The notes: generated by a model from the letters alone, not told the origin. A DNA stretch of 47,608 nucleotides from Hydrogenophaga sp. (GCA_020723845.1 DYIC01000008.1:1-47608); one strand, 5' to 3'; positions 1-9,402 are shown, counted from the first letter of the stretch. Numbers and translations are program-made.

Positions 1-686
1 AGGGCGCTGTCCTCGAACTCCCCGGCCACGCGCGGGCGCAGGCCGTGATCGTCCAGCCACCGGTCCAGCAAGGGACGCAGCGGCGAGTGGGGCGTCGGCA
101 ACAGGACGGGCAGGGTCTGCAGCACCCGAGGAAAGTGCCGCCGGGCATCGGCCGTGACCAGGGTCGCCGGCCCGTACCAGTCGACCGGCGAACTGGCGAT
201 GCGCTCGCTGTCGACCGGGAAGGTGGGCAGCGGCGTGGCGGGCTGGCCGGCCAGCACGAGGTCGAGGTGGTGCAGCGCCAGCTCGGCCAACAGGGCTTCG
301 GGCTCCCCCTCGTGGCAGACCAGGTGCAGATCGGGTGTGCCGAGCAGCGGGCGGAGCAAGGCGTGCGCGGCCAGCTTGGACAGCCCGTCGGACAGGCCGA
401 CGGCCAGCCGCAGCACGGGTCGGCCGGCGGCCTCGCGGACCGCCTGCGGCAGGGCGTTGCCGATGCGGAAGATGTCGTCCGCCCGCGCAAAGGCGACGCG
501 GCCGGCGTCGGTCAGCGCGACGGTGCGTCCGGCCGGGCGCAGCAGCTGGTGGCCCAGGGCGCGTTCGAGTTCGCGCACCTGGGCGCTGACCGTCTGCACC
601 GCCATGTCCAGGCGCTCGGCCGCGCGGGCAAAGCCGCCTTCGCGCGCGACCATCCAAAAGTAGTACAGGTGGCGGTAGTTGAGCAT
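1..686 (-). CDS. LysR-family regulator, NhaR-like (3' end cut by window edge)
   Basis: About 228 N-terminal residues are visible; the frame stays open to base 1, so the C-terminus lies outside the window. The protein begins MLNYRHLYYFWMVAREGGFA, followed by a winged helix-turn-helix (roughly residues 1-60, with QTVSAQVRELERALG as recognition helix and linker) and then the effector-binding domain. The N-terminal NYxHLYYFW pattern is the one seen in NhaR, the sodium/proton-antiporter activator, rather than in generic LysR proteins. The start at 686 gives the usual LysR N-terminus, and no in-frame stop was found on reading the complement. It is divergent from terC with 103 bases between starts, so it may regulate terC or itself. 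The ligand is unknown. The family call is sure; the NhaR subgroup is likely. Confidence 0.9.
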   Translation of the reverse strand, partial: MLNYRHLYYFWMVAREGGFARAAERLDMAVQTVSAQVRELERALGHQLLRPAGRTVALTDAGRVAFARADDIFRIGNALPQAVREAAGRPVLRLAVGLSDGLSKLAAHALLRPLLGTPDLHLVCHEGEPEALLAELALHHLDLVLAGQPATPLPTFPVDSERIASSPVDWYGPATLVTADARRHFPRVLQTLPVLLPTPHSPLRPLLDRWLDDHGLRPRVAGEFEDSA

Positions 687-694
687 CTGACGTT

Positions 695-712
695 TCGGTT
701 TTTTCGAACCGA
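695..712. promoter_or_regulatory. Inverted repeat in lysR/terC intergenic region, possible LysR operator
   Basis: TCGGTT and AACCGA form a perfect 6-base inverted repeat around a 6-base AT-rich spacer, nine bases upstream of the regulator's start codon. LysR proteins commonly bind interrupted dyads next to their own promoter, so this is a reasonable autoregulatory site. No binding evidence exists in the sequence itself. Confidence 0.4.
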
Positions 713-730
713 TTATCCGTATCGTCGGTA

Positions 731-759
731 TTTTTTTCGGACGTCGGTGTCGGCATAAT
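731..759 (+). promoter_or_regulatory. Candidate terC promoter
   Basis: CATAAT at 754-759 resembles a sigma-70 -10 box, 30 bases upstream of the terC start. The region at -35 spacing (731-736) is a T-run rather than a good TTGACA, so this would be a weak or activator-dependent promoter. That would suit a gene divergent from a LysR regulator. Confidence 0.35.
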
Positions 760-789
760 CGAGGCTTTTCAGGAATATCCGACCACCGT

Positions 790-1794
790 ATGGACGCTTT
801 GCTTGCTTTTGGGGCCGCCGATTTCATGGGCAAACCCGCCTGGATCTGGGTGGTTTTCATCGCCATCGTGATCGCCCTGCTGGTCTTCGACCTGGGCGTG
901 CTGCACCGCGAGCAGCGCGAGATCGGCGTGCGCGAGAGCCTGCTGCTGTCGGCCGGCTACATCACCGCCGGCCTGCTGTTCGGCACCTGGGTGTGGTGGT
1001 ACCTGGGGGCTGAGAGCGGCATGGCCTACTTCACCGGCTTCCTGATCGAGAAGTCGCTGTCCATGGACAACGTCTTCGTGATCGCGCTGATCTTTGGCTT
1101 TCTGGGCATTCCGCGCCCGTACCAGCACCGGGTGCTGTTCTGGGGTATTTTGGGCGTGATCGTTCTGCGTGCGCTGATGATCGGTCTGGGCGCGGCGCTG
1201 GTCAAGGAGTTCAGCGGGATCCTGTACGTGTTCGGCGCCTTCCTGGTCATCACGGGGGTGAAGATGTGGTTCGCTGCCGACGAGGAGCCGGACATCGCCC
1301 GCAACCCGCTGCTGAGGTTCCTGCGCAAGCGCATGCGCGTGACCGACGGGCTGCGCGGCAACGCCTTCCTGGTGCGCGAGCCGCATCCCGTGACGGGCCA
1401 ACCCGTGCTGTGGGCGACGCCGCTGCTGCTCGCCCTGGTGCTGGTCGAGGCCGCCGACCTGGTCTTCGCGGTGGACTCGGTGCCCGCGATCTTCGCGATC
1501 ACCGCCGACCCGTTCATCGTCTACACCAGCAACATCTTCGCGATCCTGGGGCTGCGCGCGCTGTACTTCGCGCTGGCGGCGATGATCCACCGCTTCTACT
1601 ACCTGAAATTCGCTCTCGCGCTGGTGCTGGTGTTCATCGGCTCCAAGATCTTCCTTGTGGGCATCATCGGCAAGATCCCGGCCGTGATCTCGCTGTCGGT
1701 GACCTTCGGCCTGATCGCGGGCGGCGTGCTGTACTCGCTGTGGAAGACGCGCCAGGACGAGGCCGCCCGCGGTGGCCCGCACCGCGTGATGTGA
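790..1794 (+). CDS. TerC/Alx-family integral membrane protein
   Basis: A 334-residue polytopic membrane protein of the TerC family; members such as Alx are linked to manganese export and others to tellurite resistance. Hydrophobic segments recur from about residue 18 to 320. The family-typical acidic intramembrane motifs are present: VFDLGVLHR near residues 32-40, EKSLSMDNVFVIALIF near 86-101, and VEAADLVFAVDSVPAIFAI near 217-235. The length matches Alx (about 320). It is divergent from the NhaR-like regulator and converges on argA. No yybP-ykoY-type leader is recognisable in the short upstream gap. The actual ion cannot be decided from sequence. Confidence 0.92.
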   Translation: MDALLAFGAADFMGKPAWIWVVFIAIVIALLVFDLGVLHREQREIGVRESLLLSAGYITAGLLFGTWVWWYLGAESGMAYFTGFLIEKSLSMDNVFVIALIFGFLGIPRPYQHRVLFWGILGVIVLRALMIGLGAALVKEFSGILYVFGAFLVITGVKMWFAADEEPDIARNPLLRFLRKRMRVTDGLRGNAFLVREPHPVTGQPVLWATPLLLALVLVEAADLVFAVDSVPAIFAITADPFIVYTSNIFAILGLRALYFALAAMIHRFYYLKFALALVLVFIGSKIFLVGIIGKIPAVISLSVTFGLIAGGVLYSLWKTRQDEAARGGPHRVM

Positions 1795-1795
1795 C

Positions 1796-1813
1796 GCCGG
1801 CGCGCGGGCCGGC
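1796..1813. terminator. GC-rich hairpin between convergent terC and argA
   Basis: GCCGGC-GCGCGG-GCCGGC forms a 6-base-pair stem exactly in the 19-base gap between the two convergent stop codons. No T-run follows on either strand, so it is at best a weak or Rho-assisted transcription barrier. Confidence 0.3.
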
Positions 1814-3163
1814 TCAGCCCAGGCGCTTGACCAGCACCTGGCTGCGCCGGTCCCAGTTGTATTTGCGCTTGCGCGCCTCGGGCAGCCAGTCGGGCGGCAC
1901 CGGCTGGAAGCCGCGCTTGAGGAACCAGTGCATGGTCCGGGTGGTCAGCACGAAGATGCTCTCCAGCCCCATCAGGCGCGCGCGTTGCTCGATGCGCTTG
2001 AGCAGCTTTTCGCCGTCGCCCTGGCCCTGCGCCTGTGGCGAGACGGTCAGTGCCGCCATTTCGCCCGTGCGGGCCTCGGGGTAGGGGTACAGCGCCGCGC
2101 AGCCAAAGATGACGCCGTCGTGCTCGATGATGGTGTAGTTGGCGATGTCGCGTTCGATTTCGGTGCGGCTGCGCTTGACGAGGGTACCGTCTTTCTCGAA
2201 CGGCTCGATGAGCTGCAGGATCCCACCGACGTCGTCTGGGGTGGCCTCGCGCAGGCTCTCGAGCTTTTCGTCCACCACCATGGTGCCGATACCGTCGTGC
2301 ACGTACACCTCCAGCAGCAGCGAGCCATCGACCGCAAACGGGATGATGTGGCTGCGCTCGACGCCACCCTTGCAGGCGCGCACGCAGTATTGCAGGTAAA
2401 AGCCCGGGTCGGTTGGCACGGTCGGCACCGGGGCTTCGGCGAGGATGCGTTCGGCATCGGCCAGCGGCAGTTCGGTGTCGATGGGGTTGTCATCGCCGGG
2501 TGGGTCGAACGGCCGCACGCGGATGCCAGGCACCTCGGTCACGAAGATCAGCTTGTCGGCCTGCAACGCCACGGCCACACTCGTGGCCACCTCTTCCATG
2601 TTGAGGTTGAACGCCTCGCCCGTGGGCGAAAAGCCAAACGGCGACAGCAGCACCAGGGCACCCATGTCGAGCGCGCGCACGATTCCCGCGGTGTCGACCT
2701 TGCGCACCAGCCCGGAGTGCTGGAAGTCGATGCCATCGACGATGCCCACCGGTCGCGCGGTGATGAAGTTGCCCGAAATCACGCGCACCGTGGCCCCAGC
2801 CATGGGGGTGTTGGGCAACCCCATGCTGAAGGCGGCTTCGATTTCGAAGCGCAGCTGCCCGGCGGCCTCTTGGGCACAGTCCAGCGCCACCGAATCGGTG
2901 ATGCGCATGCCGTTGTGGAAGCGGGCAGCGTGCCCCTTGGCGCGCAACTGCTCGTCCACCTGCGGGCGAAAGCCGTGCACCAGCACCACGCGCACGCCCA
3001 TGCTCTGAATGAGCGCCAAGTCCTGTACCAAATTGGGCAGCTTGCCGGCGGCGATCGCTTCGCCAGGTACCCCGACCACGAAGGTCTGGTGGCGAAATTT
3101 GTGGATATAGGGCGCCACCGAGCGGAACCAGGGCACGAAGGTGAAGTGAAAGACGTTGGACAT
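1814..3163 (-). CDS. argA: Amino-acid N-acetyltransferase (N-acetylglutamate synthase)
   Basis: First enzyme of arginine biosynthesis: acetyl-CoA + glutamate to N-acetylglutamate. The 449-residue protein has an N-terminal amino-acid-kinase-like domain (about residues 10-285, with VVLVHGFRPQVDEQL and LVLLSPFGFSPTGE). A C-terminal GNAT domain (about 300-449) carries the acetyl-CoA loop region SPQAQGQGDGEKLL. This two-domain arrangement and length are those of the classical ArgA of beta- and gammaproteobacteria. I chose the ATG at 3163 (MSNVFHFTFVPWFRSVAPYI), the normal family N-terminus, over an in-frame ATG 24 codons upstream whose extra residues look non-coding and overlap hrpA. It is divergent from hrpA, with 70 bases between starts. 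Confidence 0.95.
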   Translation of the reverse strand: MSNVFHFTFVPWFRSVAPYIHKFRHQTFVVGVPGEAIAAGKLPNLVQDLALIQSMGVRVVLVHGFRPQVDEQLRAKGHAARFHNGMRITDSVALDCAQEAAGQLRFEIEAAFSMGLPNTPMAGATVRVISGNFITARPVGIVDGIDFQHSGLVRKVDTAGIVRALDMGALVLLSPFGFSPTGEAFNLNMEEVATSVAVALQADKLIFVTEVPGIRVRPFDPPGDDNPIDTELPLADAERILAEAPVPTVPTDPGFYLQYCVRACKGGVERSHIIPFAVDGSLLLEVYVHDGIGTMVVDEKLESLREATPDDVGGILQLIEPFEKDGTLVKRSRTEIERDIANYTIIEHDGVIFGCAALYPYPEARTGEMAALTVSPQAQGQGDGEKLLKRIEQRARLMGLESIFVLTTRTMHWFLKRGFQPVPPDWLPEARKRKYNWDRRSQVLVKRLG

Positions 3164-3233
3164 CGGTCGGGCGGTTGGGGTAGAGCGTGCGCAGGCGTGC
3201 GGGTGCGTGCAGGATCGGGATAATCGCGCGGTC

Positions 3234-6200
3234 ATGCCACAGAACGAAGTGTGCCATCAGCCGGCCCGAGCGCCGGTGATCGAGTTTCCCGATACGTTGC
3301 CGGTATCGGCGCGCCGCGCCGACATCGAGGCCGCGTTGCGCGAGCATCCGGTGGTCGTGGTCAGCGGCGAGACGGGGTCGGGCAAGACCACCCAACTGCC
3401 CAAGATCGCGCTGGCCATGGGCCGTGGCGGCGGCGTGGACTGGCAGTCCGGCACAGGGCGGCGCCGGCCGCTGATCGGCCACACCCAGCCCCGGCGGCTG
3501 GCCGCCACGTCGGTGGCGGCACGCATCGCGGAGGAGACCCGCACCACGCTGGGTGAGCTGGTGGGCTACCAGATTCGCTTTCACGACCGTGTGCAGCCCA
3601 GTGCCGCCATCAAGCTGATGACGGACGGTATTTTGCTCGCCGAGACCCAGCGCGATCCGCTGCTGCGCGCCTACGACACGCTGATCATCGACGAGGCGCA
3701 CGAGCGCAGCCTCAACATCGACTTTTTGCTCGGGTACGTCAAGCAGCTGCTGCCACGCCGCCCGGACCTCAAGGTCATCATCACCTCGGCCACCATCGAC
3801 GCCGAACGTTTCGCGCAGCACTTCGCGTCCGCGCGCGGGCCCGCGCCCATCATCCACGTCAGCGGCCGCACCTATCCGGTCGAGATCCGCTGGCGCCCAT
3901 TCGAGGAAAGCCGCGACTACGGCCTGAACGACGCGATCGCAGACGCCGTGGACGAACTCTGGCGCGGCGGTGCGCACGCGGGCGACATCCTGGTCTTTTT
4001 GCCGGGTGAGCGCGAGATACGAGACGCGGCCGACTATTTGCGCCGCCACCTGTCGCACCAGCCCGCGCTGCGCGACACCGAGGTGTTGCCTCTGTACGCC
4101 CGGCTGAGCGCCGCCGAGCAAAACCGGATTTTTCACCCCAGTGGCCGACGGCGCGTCGTGCTGGCCACCAACGTGGCGGAGACATCGCTGACGGTGCCGG
4201 GCATTCGGTATGTGATCGACTCGGGGTTGGCCCGCGTCAAGCGCTACAGTCTGCGCAGCAAGGTCGAGCAGTTGCTCATCGAGCCCATCAGCCAGGCCGC
4301 GGCCAATCAGCGCGCGGGTCGCTGCGGCCGCGTGGCCGAGGGCATTTGCATCCGCCTATACGACGAAGCCGACTTTGCCGCGCGGCCGCGCTACACCGAT
4401 CCGGAGATTCTGCGCTCATCGCTGGCAGGGGTGATCTTGCGCATGAAGGCGCTGGGTCTGGGCGATGTGGAGGCGTTTCCGTTTCTGGAGGCGCCGTCGC
4501 GGCGCGCGATCGCGGACGGCTACCAGTTGCTGCAGGAGCTGGGGGCGCTGGACGAGGCGCTGGCGCTGACCCCGCTCGGACGCGAGCTGGCGCGCCTGCC
4601 GCTGGACCCGCGCGTGGGGCGCATGATTCTGGCTGCGCGCGACCGTGGCGCGCTGGCCGAGGTGCTGGTGATTGCCAGCGCGCTGAGCGTGCAGGACGTG
4701 CGCGAGCGTCCGCTGGAGGCGCAGGCCAAGGCCGACCAGGCGCATGCGGCGTTCGACGACGAACGCAGCGAGTTCGTCGGTATCCTCAAGCTGTGGGACT
4801 GGCTGGAGAAAGCTCGCGGCGGTGTGCACGCGCCGGGTGAGCCGCCGACCCACCGGCTGTCCAACCGCCAGTACGAGGCGCTGCTGCGCGAGCGCTTCGT
4901 CCACCTGCGCCGGCTGCGCGAGTGGCGTGACATCCACCAGCAACTGCACACCGTGGCCGCCGAGCATGGCTGGAAGCCCAACACCCAGCCCGCGACTTAC
5001 GAGCAAATCCACCTGAGCCTGCTGGCCGGGCTGCTGGGCAACGTGGGTTGCAAGCACGAGACCGAGGACGTGTACCTGGGGGCGCGCGGCATCAAATTCG
5101 TGCCGCACCCGGGCGTGCGGCTAAAAAAACGCCCCGGGCGCTGGGTGCTGTGCGCCGAGCTGGTCGAGACCACGCGCCTGTTCGGGCGCGGCATTGCCAC
5201 CATCGAGCCGCAGTGGCTGGAGGAGGTGGGCGCGCACCTGATTCGGCGCCAGGTGGGCGATCCGCACTGGGAAAAGCGCAGCGCCGAGGTCGTCGCCAGC
5301 GAGCGCGGCACACTCTACGGGCTGACGGTATACAGCCAGCGGCGGGTGTCGTTTGCCCGTATCGACCCCGTGCGCGCGCGCGAGGTCTTCATCCGCGAAG
5401 CGCTGGTGGCGGGCCTGACCGAGGATACCTGGGACACACGGTTGCCCTTTTGGTCGCACAACCGGCGCGTGCTGCGCGAGGTGCAGCAGCTCGAGCACAA
5501 AGCGCGGCGGCAGGACGTGCTGGTGGACGAGGAGCTGATTTACGCCTTCTACGACCGTCAGATTCCGGCCGACGTGTGTAGCGGGCGGGCGCTGGAGCGC
5601 TGGTGGCGTGAAGCGGCGCGTGCGCAGCCGCAGCTGCTGATGCTCAGCCGCGAGGCGCTGATGCGGCACGAGGCGGCGGGAGTGACCTCGCAGGCGTTTC
5701 CGCCCGTGCTGCGGCTGGGCGGCGTAGACTGCCGCGTGCACTACCTGCACGAGCCTGGCCACGAGCGCGACGGCGTCACGGTGGATGTGCCGCTGTTCGC
5801 GCTCAATCAGGTGTCGGCCGAGCGGGCGGAGTGGCTGGTGCCCGGGATGCTGCGCGAGAAGGTGCTGGCGCTGCTCAAGAGCCTGCCGCAAAAGCCGCGC
5901 GCGCGGCTGGTGCCGCTGCCCGAGACCGCGCAGGCGCTGGCCCAAGCCCTGTCAGCACCCGACGTTTGGGCCCGCGGCAGCCTGTTGGATGCCTTGCTGG
6001 CCCGTGTGCGCGAGCGCACGGGCTTGCCCGTGCAGCGCACGGATTTCAAGCTCGAGACGTTGCCCCCCCACTTGCTGCTCAACATCCGCGTGCTCGACGA
6101 GCACGGGCGCCAGTTGGCCATGGGCCGCGATCTGGCGGCGCTCAAAGCCCAGTGGGGGGCGCAGGCGCGCGGTGCCTTTGCGGCGCTGGCGGCGCTGCGG

Positions 6201-7193
6201 CTGGGCGAAGGCCCCGCCGAGCAGGCGGCAGCGGGGCGTGAACCCGACGCGCCGAGTGCTGCGACGGCGACGGCGGCGGTCACGGCCAGCGGCAGCGGTC
6301 CGTCCCCGCAAGAGGCCGCGCCGACCGGGTGGGATGCCAGCACCCGCTACACGCAGTGGGCGTTTGGCACCTGGCCCGAGTTGATGGAAATCCGGCAGGG
6401 CAAGCAAACGCTGATCGGCTACCCCGCCTTGGTGGACGCGGGCGACGCGGTGACGCTGACCGTGGTGGACGAGCCCGAAGTGGCGCAAGCGCAGCACCGG
6501 CAGGGGTTGCGGCGTCTGTTTGCGCTGCAGTTGCGCGACACCCTCAAGGGGCTCGAGCGCAGCCTACCCGAGTTGCCGCGCATGGCGGTGTTGTACATGC
6601 CGCTGGGCACGCAAGAGGAGCTGCGCGCGCAGATCGTCGATGTGGCGCTGGAGCGGGCGTTTCTATCGCCGCCGTGGCCCAGTGACGAGGCGATATTCGC
6701 CCAGCGGCTGCAGGAGGGCCGCAGCCGCTTCGTGCTGATCGCGCAGGAGGTGGCGCGGCTGGCCGCGCAGGTGCTCACCGAATGGGCAGCGGCGCAGCGC
6801 AAGTTGCGCGACGCCAAGCCGCCGGCCGCCACCGCAGCTGACGAGCAAGCGCACCTGCAACGTCTGGTGGGCAAGCGCTTTTTGCTCGAGACGCCCTGGG
6901 AGCAGTTGGTGCACCTGCCGCGCTACCTGAAAGCGGTGCAGATGCGGTTGGACAAGTGCCGCGCCGACCCGGCGCGCGATGCGGCCCGCATGAGCGAATT
7001 GCACCCGCACGAGCAGCGCTTCTGGCGCCTGGTGGCCGAGCGCAAGGGCCGAATCGAGGGCCGGCTGGCCGAGCTGCGCTGGATGTTGGAGGAGTGGCGC
7101 GTCAGCCTGTTTGCCCAAGAGCTGCGCACACCGTACCCGGTGAGCGCCAAGCGGCTGGACAAGGTGTGGGCACAGATCGGCACCAACCCGTAG
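3234..7193 (+). CDS. hrpA: ATP-dependent RNA helicase HrpA (DEAH box)
   Basis: A 1319-residue DEAH-box RNA helicase, the usual size for HrpA (about 1300). Visible motifs are Walker A GETGSGKTT near residues 45-53, DEAHERS near 153-159, SAT near 184-187, and the QRAGRCGR motif VI near 358-365. These are followed by the ratchet/OB-fold region and the long C-terminal HrpA-specific extension (DUF3418 type). A low-complexity alanine-rich stretch lies near residues 1000-1030. In E. coli HrpA acts in mRNA processing and ribosome-collision rescue. I chose the ATG at 3234 because an upstream in-frame ATG (3156) would read through the argA start region and give non-family residues. Convergent with the aminotransferase gene, 33 bases apart. 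Confidence 0.95.
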   Translation: MPQNEVCHQPARAPVIEFPDTLPVSARRADIEAALREHPVVVVSGETGSGKTTQLPKIALAMGRGGGVDWQSGTGRRRPLIGHTQPRRLAATSVAARIAEETRTTLGELVGYQIRFHDRVQPSAAIKLMTDGILLAETQRDPLLRAYDTLIIDEAHERSLNIDFLLGYVKQLLPRRPDLKVIITSATIDAERFAQHFASARGPAPIIHVSGRTYPVEIRWRPFEESRDYGLNDAIADAVDELWRGGAHAGDILVFLPGEREIRDAADYLRRHLSHQPALRDTEVLPLYARLSAAEQNRIFHPSGRRRVVLATNVAETSLTVPGIRYVIDSGLARVKRYSLRSKVEQLLIEPISQAAANQRAGRCGRVAEGICIRLYDEADFAARPRYTDPEILRSSLAGVILRMKALGLGDVEAFPFLEAPSRRAIADGYQLLQELGALDEALALTPLGRELARLPLDPRVGRMILAARDRGALAEVLVIASALSVQDVRERPLEAQAKADQAHAAFDDERSEFVGILKLWDWLEKARGGVHAPGEPPTHRLSNRQYEALLRERFVHLRRLREWRDIHQQLHTVAAEHGWKPNTQPATYEQIHLSLLAGLLGNVGCKHETEDVYLGARGIKFVPHPGVRLKKRPGRWVLCAELVETTRLFGRGIATIEPQWLEEVGAHLIRRQVGDPHWEKRSAEVVASERGTLYGLTVYSQRRVSFARIDPVRAREVFIREALVAGLTEDTWDTRLPFWSHNRRVLREVQQLEHKARRQDVLVDEELIYAFYDRQIPADVCSGRALERWWREAARAQPQLLMLSREALMRHEAAGVTSQAFPPVLRLGGVDCRVHYLHEPGHERDGVTVDVPLFALNQVSAERAEWLVPGMLREKVLALLKSLPQKPRARLVPLPETAQALAQALSAPDVWARGSLLDALLARVRERTGLPVQRTDFKLETLPPHLLLNIRVLDEHGRQLAMGRDLAALKAQWGAQARGAFAALAALRLGEGPAEQAAAGREPDAPSAATATAAVTASGSGPSPQEAAPTGWDASTRYTQWAFGTWPELMEIRQGKQTLIGYPALVDAGDAVTLTVVDEPEVAQAQHRQGLRRLFALQLRDTLKGLERSLPELPRMAVLYMPLGTQEELRAQIVDVALERAFLSPPWPSDEAIFAQRLQEGRSRFVLIAQEVARLAAQVLTEWAAAQRKLRDAKPPAATAADEQAHLQRLVGKRFLLETPWEQLVHLPRYLKAVQMRLDKCRADPARDAARMSELHPHEQRFWRLVAERKGRIEGRLAELRWMLEEWRVSLFAQELRTPYPVSAKRLDKVWAQIGTNP

Positions 7194-7226
7194 CGCTGCC
7201 GCTGCGGGGCGCACGCGACACGGGCG

Positions 7227-8417
7227 TCACAGCCGCGCCAGCCGTTGCAGGGCCGCGTCCAGCGTCTCGTCGCGTTTGGCAAAGCAAAAACGCACCAGCC
7301 CCTGGTTGCGCCCGTCGCCGTAGAAGGCCGACAGCGGAATCGCGGCCACCCCCACCTCACGCGTGAGCCACTCGCAAAAGGCGGCCTCGTCCAGTTGGCG
7401 CTCGGGCACGGCCAACGCCTGGTAGTCCACGCACTGGAAGTAGGTGCCCTCGCACGGCAGCAGCGCAAAGCGCGTGCGCGCCAGCCCTGTGCGGAAGCGG
7501 TTGCGCTTGGCCTGGTAGAAGGCACTCAACCCCAGGTACGGCGCCGGATCGGCGAGGTAGGCCGCCAGGCCGTGCTGCATCGGGGTGTTGACGGTAAAGA
7601 CGTTGAACTGGTGCACCTTGCGGAACTCGGCCATCAGCGGCTCGGGCGCGAGCGCGTAGCCGACCTTCCAGCCGGTGACGTGATAGGTCTTGCCAAAGCT
7701 GGAGACGATGAGCGTGCGCGCCGCCAGTCCGGCGTGGGTGGCCAGGCTGTGGTGCGCCTGTCCGTCGTACACCATGTGCTCGTACACCTCGTCGCTGACG
7801 ATCCAGGTGTCGGTGCCCTCGACGCAGGCCCACAGGCGCTGCAGGTCGTCGGCGCGCCACACGGTGCCGCTGGGGTTGTGCGGCGTGTTGACGATGATGG
7901 CCCGGGTGCGCGGGGTGAGCGCGGCGGCCAGGCGGTCGAAATTGGGCCGCAGCGTCCCGGCCGCGAGCGACACCCGCACCGGCGTGCCGCCGGCCAGTTC
8001 GATCGCGGGCACGTAGCTGTCGTAACACGGCTCGAGCACGACCACTTCGTCGCCGGGGTGCACCAGCGCGAGGATGGCGGTCAGCAGCGCCTGTGTGGCG
8101 CCCGTCGTCACCGTGATCTCGCTGGTCGGGTCGTAGCGGCGGCCATACAGCGCCTCGACCTTGCGCGCAATGCCCTCACGCAGCGCGGGCACACCCGTCA
8201 TCGGCGGGTACTGGTTGCGGCCCGCCTGCATGGCCTCGGTGACAGCCTGGGGCAGGCGGGGGTCGCAGTCGAAGTCGGGGAACCCCTGACCCAGGTTGAC
8301 CGCGCCGCACTCCTGCGCCAGCGCGGACATGACGGTAAAGATGGTGGTGCCGACGTGGGGCAGCCGACTGGCCAGCGCAGGGGAGCGGGGCGGTGGGGAA
8401 AGCGGTGCGGTGTTCAT
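7227..8417 (-). CDS. PLP-dependent aminotransferase, methionine aminotransferase (YbdL) type
   Basis: A 396-residue fold-type I class I/II aminotransferase. The N-terminal NLGQGFPDFD, NTPHNPSGT near residues 177-185, SDEVYEH near 208-214 and the PLP-lysine segment SSFGKTYHVTGWK (K243) are all present. The pattern closely follows YbdL/MtnE-type enzymes, which transaminate methionine or its keto acid 2-oxo-4-methylthiobutanoate using the aromatic or glutamine pool; kynurenine aminotransferases are the next closest group. It is the last gene of a leftward string lptF-lptG-cysB-aminotransferase, 20 bases after cysB. A sulfur-amino-acid role beside a CysB-like regulator makes sense but is inferred. 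No clear Shine-Dalgarno precedes the ATG. Confidence 0.88.
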   Translation of the reverse strand: MNTAPLSPPPRSPALASRLPHVGTTIFTVMSALAQECGAVNLGQGFPDFDCDPRLPQAVTEAMQAGRNQYPPMTGVPALREGIARKVEALYGRRYDPTSEITVTTGATQALLTAILALVHPGDEVVVLEPCYDSYVPAIELAGGTPVRVSLAAGTLRPNFDRLAAALTPRTRAIIVNTPHNPSGTVWRADDLQRLWACVEGTDTWIVSDEVYEHMVYDGQAHHSLATHAGLAARTLIVSSFGKTYHVTGWKVGYALAPEPLMAEFRKVHQFNVFTVNTPMQHGLAAYLADPAPYLGLSAFYQAKRNRFRTGLARTRFALLPCEGTYFQCVDYQALAVPERQLDEAAFCEWLTREVGVAAIPLSAFYGDGRNQGLVRFCFAKRDETLDAALQRLARL

Positions 8418-8437
8418 GGTCGCGGGGGCGTCGGGCG

Positions 8438-9382
8438 TCAGAGCTGGTCGTCGTGGCCGCCACCTTCCATCGCGCGCAGGATCAGGTCGCGCGAGAGGCG
8501 GTCACTCAGGAATTCGGCAAAGCGCAGCACGAACTGGCGCAAGTAAGCGCCACGTTTGAAAGCCACCCGCGCCACGTTGTGCCCGAACAAGTAGCCCGCA
8601 GGGCGGGCGATCAGCTCGGGCGTGCGTTCGTCACCCTGCACCGCCATTTCGGCCACGATGCCCACGCCCATGCCGAGTTTGACGTAGGTTTTGATGACGT
8701 CCGAGTCGATCGCCTCCAGCACGATCTGGGGGCTCAAGCCCCGTTGCGCGAAGGCGTGGTCGATGCGCGTGCGGCCGGTGAACGTCGGGTGGTAGGTGAT
8801 CAGCGGGTATGCAGCCAGGTCTTCCAGGCCGATGCGCTCGCGCTCGAGCAGCGGGTGGCCGGGTGGCAGCACCAGCGCGTGCTGCCACTCATAACAGGGC
8901 AGAGTGACGAGGTCGTCGTATTGGGAGAGCGACTCGGTGGCGATGCCGATGTCGGCTGCGTCTTCCAGCACCCAGCGTGCCACCTGATCGGGCGCGCCCT
9001 GGTGCAGCGTCACCGCCACCTTGGGATACGCCTGGCGCAGGCGCGCCACCGCCGGCGGCAGCACGTAGCGCGCTTGGGTGTGGGTGGTGGCGATCGACAG
9101 CGTGCCGCTGTCCTGGGCGGCGTACTCGTTGCCGATACGCTTGAGGTTTTGCACTTCGCGCAGGATGATCTCGATGCTGCGCACCACGTGCTGGCCAGGC
9201 TCGGTCAGCCGCTTGATGCGTTTGCCGTGGCGGGCAAAGATATCGATGCCGAGTTCGTCCTCCAGCTCGAGGATGGCCTTGGATACCCCGGGCTGTGAGG
9301 TGTGGAGCGCGCGCGCCGCCTCGGTCAGGTTGAGGTTGCGTCGCACGGCCTCCAGCACGAAGCGAAACTGATGCAGATTCAC
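8438..9382 (-). CDS. cysB: CysB-family LysR transcriptional regulator
   Basis: A 314-residue LysR regulator of the CysB/Cbl subgroup, which controls sulfate and organosulfur assimilation with O-acetylserine or sulfate as effectors. The start MNLHQFRFVLEAVRRNLNLT and HTSQPGVSKAILELEDELG are hallmark CysB N-terminal sequence, and the effector domain contains TTHTQARYVLPP. The start codon is GTG at 9382, supported by AGGAG about ten bases upstream (9393-9397 on the complement). An ATG 34 codons upstream would add unrelated residues and overlap lptG. It lies between lptG (20-base gap) and the aminotransferase. Whether it is CysB proper or a paralogue such as Cbl cannot be settled here. Confidence 0.9.
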   Translation of the reverse strand: MNLHQFRFVLEAVRRNLNLTEAARALHTSQPGVSKAILELEDELGIDIFARHGKRIKRLTEPGQHVVRSIEIILREVQNLKRIGNEYAAQDSGTLSIATTHTQARYVLPPAVARLRQAYPKVAVTLHQGAPDQVARWVLEDAADIGIATESLSQYDDLVTLPCYEWQHALVLPPGHPLLERERIGLEDLAAYPLITYHPTFTGRTRIDHAFAQRGLSPQIVLEAIDSDVIKTYVKLGMGVGIVAEMAVQGDERTPELIARPAGYLFGHNVARVAFKRGAYLRQFVLRFAEFLSDRLSRDLILRAMEGGGHDDQL

Positions 9383-9402
9383 GGCAGTTGGACTCCTCAG
9401 CG

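Noticed and set aside
769-1782. 337-residue open frame on the minus strand opposite terC
   Set aside because: Its translation is rich in Gln, His, Arg and Asp with no domain, as expected for the shadow of a GC-rich hydrophobic gene; terC on the other strand is a clear family member.
2490-4136. 548-residue minus-strand frame spanning argA and hrpA
   Set aside because: It runs antisense through the hrpA helicase motifs and out of frame through argA; composition is low-complexity and both real genes are unmistakable.
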